From Chitinophagaceae bacterium (lineage in GTDB: Bacteria; Bacteroidota; Bacteroidia; Chitinophagales; Chitinophagaceae): a stretch of DNA of 14,995 nucleotides. A program made the position numbers and the translations under genes. Positions 1 through 6,595 of the stretch are shown one piece after another. Within the stretch, counting starts at the first letter, position 1; every line of letters starts with the position of its first letter. A model generated the notes under the pieces. The model saw only the letters and a list, made by a program, of their open reading frames with translations. It ran no database searches and was not told where the DNA came from. Location of the stretch: NCBI GenBank assembly GCA_018061385.1, contig JAGOUF010000012.1:1-14995 (forward strand). The letters are read 5' to 3'.

Positions 1-13
1 TGTTGCAAATTGA

Positions 14-211
14 TTATTTTATAATTGAAACTGTTTTAAGTAGTTTGTTTCTTCGTAACATTTTAGTAAAAAGTTGCAGTTTTTCAGCATCACTTCTGTA
101 AATATCAATTTTAAGTTTTTCATCTTCAGAAATATGATGAAAGCCATATTTGGTAGCAGGTTCATTTACCGTTAGCTCATCGGTAGTTTTTTTGTGCAAT
201 TTATCTTTCAT
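14..211 (-). CDS. Small conserved-looking hypothetical protein (65 aa)
   Basis: A short, charged, soluble protein with no signal peptide or membrane segment. The first 20 residues are rich in Lys and Thr. The C-terminal half (about residues 30-65) looks helical and basic, with a core reading LQLFTKMLRRN. I recall small Bacteroidota proteins with a similar 'FTKMLRRN' stretch, but I cannot name a family or function. The reading frame is intact, starts with ATG and ends before the window edge. It lies downstream of the outer-membrane protein gene but is separated from it by a strong terminator (264-296), so it should have its own promoter. The only candidate is a one-mismatch -7 box (TAGCTTTT, 224-231 on the minus strand), about 12 nt before the ATG. 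It is probably a real gene; the role is unknown. Confidence 0.6.
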   Translation of the reverse strand: MKDKLHKKTTDELTVNEPATKYGFHHISEDEKLKIDIYRSDAEKLQLFTKMLRRNKLLKTVSIIK

Positions 212-263
212 ACATCAACTATTAAAAGCTAAAATTAAAGCTTTTTTTCTTTTGAAAAAATTA

Positions 264-296
264 CAAAAAAAGCAGCAATATTAATTTGCTGCTTTT
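264..296 (-). terminator. Intrinsic terminator of the outer-membrane protein gene
   Basis: A perfect 11-bp inverted repeat (arms 268-278 and 286-296, core GCAGCAA/TTGCTGC, 7-nt loop) is followed on the minus strand by an unbroken run of seven T, and then by more T-rich sequence. It starts 22 nt after the stop codon of the gene ending at 319. The T-run lies on the minus-strand side, so it fits termination of that gene. The A/T outer arm might also allow weak plus-strand termination, but no plus-strand gene leads into it. Confidence 0.85.
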
Positions 297-318
297 AAAA
301 ACTTATTCATATTCAATT

Positions 319-969
319 TTATAATCTTACCATAACTCTTACAGCTATAGGAAAATAAAATGCTGTATAATGATCTACATAATTTGGAATTTCGCCAAAG
401 CCAATATCCTTAGGTACAATGTTAGAATTTTCTGGAGTGCCATTTCTTTGAATATCTGTAAATCTTACACCCACACCAGCAGAAAATTCAAGACTCCAAT
501 TGCTTAAATAACCCAAATCAAATTGCTTACCAATAATGCCCGCAAAGCCTTTTACACTTGTGGTATTTTTATAAGCACAATCTTTAGTAACAGAACCAGA
601 TTGCTTGTTGGTAAAACTTGCTACATCGGTATAAGTGTAGGTTTTGTATCTTGCCTCGGCACCAACAAATGTTTTGCTGTATTTGTCTTCATTCATACCA
701 ATTGTGTATTTAAGTTGTGTAACAGATCTAAACCCTGTTACTCCATTAAAACGATAAGCATCGAACATTTTACTAGAACCCAAAGTTGCATATTCAGTAG
801 AAATTTCTAAATAGTCGTTGAAACGAAATCCAACTCCTGCACCAAGGGCAGATTGTGGCTCTAATACAGCCAATGGATTTACTGAAAGATACAAACCAGA
901 TTTTGGTTGAGCGTTTGCAGTGTTAATTGCAAATAACATTAACATTACGAAAGAGATGATTGCTTTCAT
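319..969 (-). CDS. Predicted secreted outer-membrane beta-barrel protein (216 aa)
   Basis: The chosen start is the ATG at 969. It places a classic Sec signal peptide at the N-terminus (MKAIISFVMLMLFAINTANA, cleavage after residue 20, before QPKSG). The longer frame begins with TTG at 1056 inside the predicted -7 promoter box and would put 29 basic residues in front of the signal peptide, so it was rejected. The mature part shows alternating hydrophobic/polar stretches, for example YLEISTEYATLG, LEFSAGVGVRF and a final FYFPIAVRVMVRL. That pattern, the absence of internal membrane helices, and the size suggest a small barrel of about eight strands, like many Bacteroidota OmpA-barrel or 'outer membrane beta-barrel' proteins. 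Function is unknown. It has its own promoter about 80 nt upstream and a strong terminator downstream, so it looks monocistronic. Localisation is inferred. Confidence 0.75.
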   Translation of the reverse strand: MKAIISFVMLMLFAINTANAQPKSGLYLSVNPLAVLEPQSALGAGVGFRFNDYLEISTEYATLGSSKMFDAYRFNGVTGFRSVTQLKYTIGMNEDKYSKTFVGAEARYKTYTYTDVASFTNKQSGSVTKDCAYKNTTSVKGFAGIIGKQFDLGYLSNWSLEFSAGVGVRFTDIQRNGTPENSNIVPKDIGFGEIPNYVDHYTAFYFPIAVRVMVRL

Positions 970-1053
970 TGTACAGATTTGCTTAATTGACGATTTTACT
1001 TTTTTGAAGGATGCAATTTGGTTGCGTAACTTATAGAAACCTACAAACTTTCC

Positions 1054-1061
1054 CAAATGTA
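1054..1061 (-). promoter_or_regulatory. Bacteroidota-type -7 box of the outer-membrane protein gene
   Basis: The minus strand reads TACATTTG, an exact match to the Bacteroidota -7 consensus TAnnTTTG. Transcription would start near 1048-1050, giving a leader of about 80 nt before the ATG at 969. No TTTG was found at the usual -33 spacing, so only the -7 half is supported. Confidence 0.5.
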
Positions 1062-1135
1062 GAATACTATGTGAACAAGTACAGAAATTTTATAGTACAA
1101 ATGATTGTTTTTTCGAAAGTAAACAACCCTACAAT

Positions 1136-1157
1136 ATCGATATCGATTGATTATCAA
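1136..1157. repeat. Two overlapping AT-rich palindromes between the exporter and outer-membrane genes
   Basis: ATCGATATCGAT (1136-1147) is a perfect 12-bp palindrome. It runs straight into the 11-nt palindrome TTGATTATCAA (1147-1157), sharing one base. They lie just past the stop of the ABC exporter gene and about 80-100 bp upstream of the -7 box of the outer-membrane protein gene. They could be an operator for that gene or simply chance AT-rich symmetry. No T-run follows, so this is not a convincing terminator. Confidence 0.35.
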
Positions 1158-1180
1158 CTAATTAATTTAGAAAAAATACA

Positions 1181-3022
1181 TTAATGAACTGTTGTTGCAT
1201 TGGCTTTTTTATCAAACTGCATATAATACAGCTTGGCATAATATCCATTTAAAGCCAACAATTCATCGTGATTGCCCATTTCTTTAATTTCTCCTTTATC
1301 TAATACAATAATTTTATTGGCTTTACGTATGGTACTTAATCTGTGTGCAATTACAATAGAAGTTCTGTTTTTTATAAGTGCATCAATTGCTTTTTGAATA
1401 AGCATTTCACTTTCTGTATCAATAGATGATGTTGCTTCATCTAAAATTAATATGGCAGGATTGTACAATAAAGCCCTGATAAATGAAATTAATTGACGTT
1501 GACCAAGACTTAACGTATTGCCACGTTCCATTACATGATAATCGTAGTTGTTGGGCAATTGCATAATAAAATTGTGTACATCAATCATTTTAGCAGCTTC
1601 AATAACTTGTTGCTTAGTAATAGAAGGATCACGTAAAGTAATATTGTCTATTACTGAACCAGAGAATAAAAACACATCTTGTAAAACAACGCCCACATTT
1701 CTTCTTAAAAAATCATTTGAATAATTTTCTATGCTTATGTCATCAATTAAAATATTACCATGTTGTATACCATACAATTTATTGAGGACACTAATTATAG
1801 AAGTTTTACCACTACCTGTATGGCCAACCAAAGCAACAGTTTCTCCAGGTTTTACATGAAAAGAAATGTTTTTTAAAACATAGTTTTCGTTTGTATAAGC
1901 AAAAGAAACATTGTTAAATTTAATATCTCCTTTAAGTGTTGAAGCCACAATTTGATGGTTTGTAGAACCTGTGTTTATATTGTCTTTCTCTTCCTCATCT
2001 TCATTGTCCATTACTTTAAAAACACGTTCTGCTGCAATCATGCCCATTTGTAGCACATTAAATTTATCAGCAATAACTCTTAATGGTCTAAATATTTGAT
2101 TGAGGTATAAAATAAAAGCCACCAATAATCCTGGCTGTAACTGTTTATCGGCAATCCACCAAACAGCCAAGCCAGTGCTAATTGCCAATACCAATTCTAC
2201 AACAGGAAAAAATACACTGTAAGCAAAAATTGCTTTTACATTGGCATTTCTATGCTCTGCATTAATATTTTTAAATTTATTAAACTCTCTTTCTTCAGAT
2301 GCAAATGCTTGTACAACTGCCATACCTGTAATATGCTCTTGAACAAATGCATTTAAACTTGCCACAGCATTGCGTACACGAATAAAACTTGTGTTTACAG
2401 TTTCTTTAAAATAATAAGTAGCTATAATTAAAAATGGAAATGGAATTAATGCAACTAAAGTTAATTGCCAATCTAACCAAAGCATAGTACCTAAAGTTAC
2501 AATAATGACCAACAAATCTGAAATGATTGGAATTAATCCATCACTAAAAATATCATTGATGCTTTCAATATCATTGATTGTTCTTGTTGTTAATGTGCCT
2601 ATGGGTGTATTATCAAACTGGCGAAGCTTTAAACCCATTACTTTTTTAAATACAGCAACCCTCATATCTTTTACAACATTTTGCCCAAGCCAAGCTGTTA
2701 TAAATGAAAACGAAAAACGAATAGATGTTTCGATAATTATAAATACAATTTGAAAAATTGTAACCCATAAAATAAACTGTGCAGGAGAACTAATATCTTT
2801 TGAAAACAAGAAAAACTCTAACCAACTGGGCGAATCAATTGCTTTGCCAATGGCTTTATTAATGGTTAATTGAATTAATAATGGACGAATAGGAGCAAAT
2901 ACAGCCATTACAATTGCCAACAATAAGCTGATATAAAAAAACTTTTTGTATGGGCCAACAAAAGCAAAAACCCTTTGCAATAGAGAAAAATTAAAAACCT
3001 TTTTTTTAGCTGCCTCACTCAT
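1181..3022 (-). CDS. ABC exporter, fused permease and ATPase (MsbA/multidrug type, 613 aa)
   Basis: A half-transporter of the type I exporter family that pumps lipids or hydrophobic compounds across the inner membrane as a dimer. Numbered from the ATG at 3022, residues 25-320 are the six-helix membrane domain and residues 365-605 the ATPase. Visible motifs are Walker A GHTGSGKT (400-407), the Q-loop Gln (448), the signature LSLGQRQL (504-511), Walker B ILILDE with the catalytic Glu (524-529), the D-loop, and the H-loop His (560). All catalytic residues are present; the signature has Leu where LSGGQ has the first Gly. An upstream in-frame ATG at 3052 would add ten residues. I prefer 3022 because an exact -7 box ends 8 nt before it and the longer N-terminus overlaps that box. 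The substrate is unknown. The neighbouring lipid A acyltransferase makes a lipid substrate plausible, but this is inference. Confidence 0.93.
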   Translation of the reverse strand: MSEAAKKKVFNFSLLQRVFAFVGPYKKFFYISLLLAIVMAVFAPIRPLLIQLTINKAIGKAIDSPSWLEFFLFSKDISSPAQFILWVTIFQIVFIIIETSIRFSFSFITAWLGQNVVKDMRVAVFKKVMGLKLRQFDNTPIGTLTTRTINDIESINDIFSDGLIPIISDLLVIIVTLGTMLWLDWQLTLVALIPFPFLIIATYYFKETVNTSFIRVRNAVASLNAFVQEHITGMAVVQAFASEEREFNKFKNINAEHRNANVKAIFAYSVFFPVVELVLAISTGLAVWWIADKQLQPGLLVAFILYLNQIFRPLRVIADKFNVLQMGMIAAERVFKVMDNEDEEEKDNINTGSTNHQIVASTLKGDIKFNNVSFAYTNENYVLKNISFHVKPGETVALVGHTGSGKTSIISVLNKLYGIQHGNILIDDISIENYSNDFLRRNVGVVLQDVFLFSGSVIDNITLRDPSITKQQVIEAAKMIDVHNFIMQLPNNYDYHVMERGNTLSLGQRQLISFIRALLYNPAILILDEATSSIDTESEMLIQKAIDALIKNRTSIVIAHRLSTIRKANKIIVLDKGEIKEMGNHDELLALNGYYAKLYYMQFDKKANATTVH

Positions 3023-3030
3023 AATTGTTG

Positions 3031-3038
3031 CAAATGTA
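3031..3038 (-). promoter_or_regulatory. -7 box of the ABC exporter gene, giving a nearly leaderless mRNA
   Basis: The minus strand reads TACATTTG, an exact TAnnTTTG match ending 8 nt before the ATG at 3022. Transcription would start around 3025-3027, leaving only about 3-5 nt of leader. A TTG at 3064-3066 is 25 nt upstream, a little too far for a standard -33 element. The box argues against the start at 3052. Confidence 0.5.
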
Positions 3039-3082
3039 TGTAGTAAGTTCAATCATATATTTTCAAGAATATTATAGAAGGC

Positions 3083-3094
3083 ATTGTATACAAT
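3083..3094. promoter_or_regulatory. Perfect 12-bp palindrome upstream of the ABC exporter gene (possible operator)
   Basis: ATTGTATACAAT is a perfect palindrome lying about 60 bp upstream of the exporter start and roughly 45 bp upstream of its -7 box. The central TTGTATACAA has the GT-n-AC symmetry known for operators of GntR-family regulators. No regulator gene lies nearby, so the assignment is only a suggestion. Confidence 0.35.
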
Positions 3095-3138
3095 ATATTT
3101 TAGCAGAACAACTTTGAAATAGTCATGCTTACTAAAAA

Positions 3139-4020
3139 CTAAACTTTCAAATGGCCATGCTCACTTTCGTTGTATTCGAACTTAAAACGCTTGTGGCTCC
3201 ATAAATAGTTTGATGGACGTTCTCTTACAGCTGCTTCAATATATTCAACTAATTTTTTAGTAATTTCCCCTTTAGGTAACTCATTTGGTGTTGTAGTTAA
3301 TAAGCTAAAATCAATTTTATAATAGCCTCTTTTTACTTTGTAAAAGTTAGTCATTACTACAGCTGTATTCATTCTTACAGCACCTTTTTCTGGTCCAGTA
3401 AAAAAAGGGGTCATTTTTCCAAAGAAAGGAAGCCAATATGCTTTTAATGGATTGCTAGGTTTTTGATCGGCTGCTAAGCCTAAAGAATAAGGCTCTTTAT
3501 TATACGTATGAAAGCTAGTTCTAAACTCATGAGCAGAAACCAATATTGTATTAAACTGCCCCCTCATTTGTAGCATTAATTTATTGATTGCCTTATTTGT
3601 CATTGGCATATAAACACCAATAAATCTGCCCTTAAAGTTTTTAGCAATGCCTAAATTAACAAACTCCCAATTAAAAAAATGACCTGTATGAAACTGAATA
3701 CTTTGTCCAGTTTTATGTAGTTCATTTACCATACTAGAATCTACCACACATCGTTTATCAAACTCCTTTGGCGAAATAGAAATCAATTTTATTGTTTCAA
3801 TAAATGTGTCAATAAAATTTCTGTAAAAATCTTTGGCTATGCTTACTTTTTCTTGCTCTGTTTTTTCAGGAAAGGCAATCGTTAAGTTACTCATAACAAC
3901 TTTTTTTCTATAACCAAATATGTAATACACCAATACATAAATACCATCGCTTAATAAATACATTACCCTCCAAGGCAACAGAGATAAACCATAAAACAAT
4001 GGATAAATTATGTAGTACAT
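3139..4020 (-). CDS. Lipid A biosynthesis acyltransferase, LpxL/HtrB family (293 aa)
   Basis: An inner-membrane acyltransferase that adds a secondary acyl chain to the lipid A precursor. The length (293 aa) is typical of LpxL/LpxM proteins. A hydrophobic N-terminus (about residues 1-35) serves as membrane anchor. The catalytic HX4E motif is seen as GHFFNWE (His114, Glu119). Further family hallmarks follow: LAADQKP (182-188), the PFFTGPEKGAVRMN stretch (205-218) and YLWSHKRFK near the C-terminus (272-280). The gene starts 41 nt after nadB, with no promoter box or terminator between them, so it is probably translated from the nadB transcript. Which acyl position and chain it handles cannot be told from sequence. 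Confidence 0.93.
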   Translation of the reverse strand: MYYIIYPLFYGLSLLPWRVMYLLSDGIYVLVYYIFGYRKKVVMSNLTIAFPEKTEQEKVSIAKDFYRNFIDTFIETIKLISISPKEFDKRCVVDSSMVNELHKTGQSIQFHTGHFFNWEFVNLGIAKNFKGRFIGVYMPMTNKAINKLMLQMRGQFNTILVSAHEFRTSFHTYNKEPYSLGLAADQKPSNPLKAYWLPFFGKMTPFFTGPEKGAVRMNTAVVMTNFYKVKRGYYKIDFSLLTTTPNELPKGEITKKLVEYIEAAVRERPSNYLWSHKRFKFEYNESEHGHLKV

Positions 4021-4061
4021 GGCAAGCAGTTTAGGGTTCTTTTGTTTGTTAGTTCAGTAGT

Positions 4062-5684
4062 TTATAAAATTATATTTTGCAACAACTCACTTTTATTCAA
4101 ATGGTCTGTGTTGTAATGCAAACCTCTACTTTCTTTTCTAAACTCTGCTCCTTTTACAATTAAATAACCAACGGTAATAATATTTCTTAATTCACACAAC
4201 TGTGGCGATACTTTGGTAGAACGATACAATTCTTCTGTTTCTATAAACAACAAATCCAATCGTTTCATTGCTCTAGCTAAACGAACATCAGTTCTAACAA
4301 TGCCTACATAATCACTCATAATTTGTTGTAATTCTTTTTGACTTTGAGTAATCAAAATCATTTCTCTAGGGTCTGATGTTCCAGTTGCATTCCAATCAGG
4401 AACAGCCTCCCCAAGCCCCTCTCCAAATGGAGGGGTTGAAGCATTTCCATTTTTAAATTTATTCACTACATCTAAAAAAGCTCTATGACCAAAAACCATG
4501 GCTTCTAATAAACTGTTACTTGCCAAACGATTTGCTCCATGTAAACCTGTACTTGCACATTCGCCACAGGCATATAAATTTTGTATTGACGTACGTGCAT
4601 GTTCATCAGTTTTAATACCTCCACAACTATAATGTGCAGCAGGTGCAACAGGAATCATATGTTGAGTAACATCAATACCAATGCTTAAACATTTTTCATA
4701 AATATTCGGAAAATGATGAATGAATTTTTCTTTGTCCATGTGTCTGCAATCTAAATACACATGTTCATTACCACCCTTTTTCATTTCGTTATCTATTGCT
4801 CTTGCGACAATATCTCGTGGAGCTAAATCTTTTCGTTCATCATATTTTTCCATAAAAGCTTCGCCAGCTTTATTACGTAAAATACCACCATCACCACGAA
4901 CAGCTTCTGTAATTAAGAAAGATGGAGAAACCCCAGGCTCATACAATGCTGTTGGATGAAACTGAATAAACTCCATATTTTCAATTCTTCCTTTTGCTCT
5001 GTACACCATTGCAATACCATCGCCAGTTGCAATTTTTGGATTGGTTGTTGTTCTATAAGCTTGTCCACAACCACCTGTTGCCAACAAGGTAATATTGCTT
5101 AATATTTTTTCAATTTTATTGGTGTTTAAGTTTAACACATACACACCATAGCAAGTAATATCTAAAGTAGATTTGGTAACTAAAAAACCAAGATGATGTT
5201 GCGTAATAATATCAATTACAAAGCAGTGATTATAAATTTCAATATTATTGGTTTTAGAAACTTCGTCTAGCAATGCACGTTCCATTTCTTTTCCTGTAAC
5301 ATCTTTATGATGCAGAATCCTGTATTCACTATGTCCACCTTCACGGCCTAAAGCATATTCACCAGTGGCATCTTTATCGAAGCTTGCACCATATTCAATA
5401 ATTTCTCTAATTCTTTCAGGACCTTCTTTTACAACGATTTCTACAATAGCTTCATTACACAATCCATCGCCTGCAATAAGGGTATCGTCAATATGTTTAT
5501 TAAAGCTATCTTTTTCTTCATCCCAAACACCAGCAATACCACCTTGAGCATATTTGGTATTGGTTTCATCGGCATTGGTTTTTGTAATTACCAATACTTT
5601 TTTAGTTGGAAATTGTTTGGCTGTTTTTAATGCATAGGTTAAACCTGCAATACCACTACCTATAACGAGAAAATCTGTTTGCAT
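4062..5684 (-). CDS. nadB: L-aspartate oxidase (540 aa), with a small in-frame repeat insertion
   Basis: A flavoprotein that oxidises L-aspartate to iminoaspartate, the first step of de novo NAD synthesis; NadA then makes quinolinate (nadA is not in this window). The FAD dinucleotide-binding motif GSGIAGL is at residues 9-15. Family hallmarks are KYAQGGIA (44-51), REGGHSEYRILH (114-125), QFHPTAL with His243, TEAVRGDGG, ARDIVARAI-type sequence at Arg290, HYSCGG with His351, and GANRLASNSLLE with Arg386. The helical C-terminal domain starts around 440. Residues 416-427 (STPPFGEGLGEA) sit at the junction of the catalytic and helical domains and are encoded by a palindromic repeat element (see 4404-4439). 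The frame stays open and catalytic residues are unaffected, so the enzyme is probably active. The gene follows a lipoprotein gene by 91 nt and precedes lpxL-like by 41 nt. Confidence 0.96.
   Translation of the reverse strand: MQTDFLVIGSGIAGLTYALKTAKQFPTKKVLVITKTNADETNTKYAQGGIAGVWDEEKDSFNKHIDDTLIAGDGLCNEAIVEIVVKEGPERIREIIEYGASFDKDATGEYALGREGGHSEYRILHHKDVTGKEMERALLDEVSKTNNIEIYNHCFVIDIITQHHLGFLVTKSTLDITCYGVYVLNLNTNKIEKILSNITLLATGGCGQAYRTTTNPKIATGDGIAMVYRAKGRIENMEFIQFHPTALYEPGVSPSFLITEAVRGDGGILRNKAGEAFMEKYDERKDLAPRDIVARAIDNEMKKGGNEHVYLDCRHMDKEKFIHHFPNIYEKCLSIGIDVTQHMIPVAPAAHYSCGGIKTDEHARTSIQNLYACGECASTGLHGANRLASNSLLEAMVFGHRAFLDVVNKFKNGNASTPPFGEGLGEAVPDWNATGTSDPREMILITQSQKELQQIMSDYVGIVRTDVRLARAMKRLDLLFIETEELYRSTKVSPQLCELRNIITVGYLIVKGAEFRKESRGLHYNTDHLNKSELLQNIIL
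4404..4439 (-). repeat. Short palindromic repeat element inserted in frame in nadB
   Basis: A 36-nt block encodes STPPFGEGLGEA (nadB residues 416-427). On the minus strand it forms a GC-rich hairpin: CCCCTCC pairs with GGAGAGGGG around an ATTT loop, leaving one A bulged. The block is far more GC-rich than the flanking DNA. From memory, near-identical palindromes (CCCCTCTCC...GGAGAGGGG followed by a G-rich tail) occur many times in Bacteroidota genomes, mostly between genes. Other NadB proteins I recall go directly from the helix near 'VVNKF' to 'PDWN', so this block looks like an insertion. Copy number in this genome could not be checked. Confidence 0.6.
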
Positions 5685-5697
5685 AATTTTTTATTTG

Positions 5698-5769
5698 ACC
5701 AGCTGAAGAATATCTATTATGCCTCTGTTGCGTCGCACACTTCAACATTAAGTACTTTAATAAACTGGT
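5698..5769. repeat. Imperfect inverted-repeat element between nadB and the lipoprotein gene
   Basis: The ends are ACCAG (5698-5702) and CTGGT (5765-5769). Inside them lie TGAAG (5704-5708) and CTTCA (5740-5744), and a GC-rich TGCGTCGCA core near 5729-5737. It fills most of the 91-nt gap upstream of nadB. The nested symmetry and distinct base composition suggest a small extragenic repeat or a structured leader rather than plain spacer. No -7 promoter box was found in it. Confidence 0.35.
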
Positions 5770-5775
5770 TTTAAT

Positions 5776-6576
5776 TTAATAATCTATCCAAAAATTTATT
5801 TTTTTACTAGCATCAAATTCATTCCACTCGATTTCAGTTGAGAACTTAATAATTTTTTTATTTGTTGAAACTTGAGCGTTATTTCCAGCCACATTTCTAC
5901 TTGAATTTGGTAATTTGATTATTGTTTGTAAGCTTATTTTTTTATTTGTTAGCCCTTTGAAAAACCGATTTTCAATTTCAAATATTTCCTTATTAGAAAT
6001 AGAATCTTGTATTTTTCTAGAAAATGCATTTGCAGAAAATGTATAAAGGAAGTTGGAAATTGGAAAACGAAGAGATGGTTTTACTTGACCCATTTCGATA
6101 AAATCAGGAGGTGCATAATTGCCATTATAAAACATTTCTGTGCTCAAATCCTCCAAAAGACCATATTTCCCATTATCTTTTTTTAATACCCTCTGTAATA
6201 GCTCAAACTCATTAGTATTATTAAACGGATATGAAACTAATAAGTACATAGCCCCATTCTCTTCATTACAAAAAAGTTTTGCATATGCTGTAATTAAAAT
6301 CTTCTTTTCATTAATTGATAAGCCTGTAATTGTATCAAGTTTAGATTTATAATAAACTAGACTATCCATTTTTTCTGGCGTATGTTTATGATTTGGGCGA
6401 GCTACTTTCTCTATTTCTTTTATTTTGGCTAGCATCTCTTTATACACGTTACCAAAGTCTAACTGTTGTTCATATACTCCACTACCATCTTCATTAAAAG
6501 TAAATGACTCAACTATATCGAAACAACTAGTTAAAAAAAATGCTAAAAAGACACTAATGACAAACTGAATTTTCAT
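5776..6576 (-). CDS. Lipoprotein of unknown function (266 aa)
   Basis: The N-terminus MKIQFVISVFLAFFLTSC is a lipoprotein signal peptide with the lipobox LTSC, so Cys18 should be lipidated. Right after the Cys comes FDIVESFTFNEDGSGVYEQQLDFGNV, a style of start ('FNEDGSG' beta-strand) that I associate with Bacteroidota lipoproteins of unknown function. There are no further membrane segments, and the rest is a mixed alpha/beta periplasmic or outer-membrane-facing domain with no recognisable catalytic motif. It begins 19 nt after the ispG stop, so it is almost certainly co-transcribed with ispG. No functional link to isoprenoid or NAD synthesis is apparent. The lipoprotein call is firm; the function is unknown. 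Confidence 0.8.
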   Translation of the reverse strand: MKIQFVISVFLAFFLTSCFDIVESFTFNEDGSGVYEQQLDFGNVYKEMLAKIKEIEKVARPNHKHTPEKMDSLVYYKSKLDTITGLSINEKKILITAYAKLFCNEENGAMYLLVSYPFNNTNEFELLQRVLKKDNGKYGLLEDLSTEMFYNGNYAPPDFIEMGQVKPSLRFPISNFLYTFSANAFSRKIQDSISNKEIFEIENRFFKGLTNKKISLQTIIKLPNSSRNVAGNNAQVSTNKKIIKFSTEIEWNEFDASKKINFWIDY

Positions 6577-6595
6577 TTTATTTCACTTGATTTAA

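Noticed and set aside
224..245. AAAAGCT/AGCTTTT hairpin followed by T's on the plus strand
   Set aside because: No plus-strand gene reads into it; the repeat is nearly all A/T and lies in the leader region of the small minus-strand gene.
523..810. 95-codon open frame on the plus strand across the outer-membrane protein gene
   Set aside because: It is antisense to a gene with a signal peptide and barrel pattern; the composition is low-complexity Cys/Phe-rich, as expected of a shadow frame.
970..1056. Longer N-terminus of the outer-membrane protein from a TTG start at 1056
   Set aside because: It would put 29 basic residues before an obvious signal peptide, and the TTG falls inside the predicted -7 promoter box.
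3124..3165. Short direct repeat CATGCTTACT / CATGCTCACT at the end of the acyltransferase gene
   Set aside because: Only 10 nt with one mismatch in AT-rich DNA; no sign of an attachment site or element boundary.
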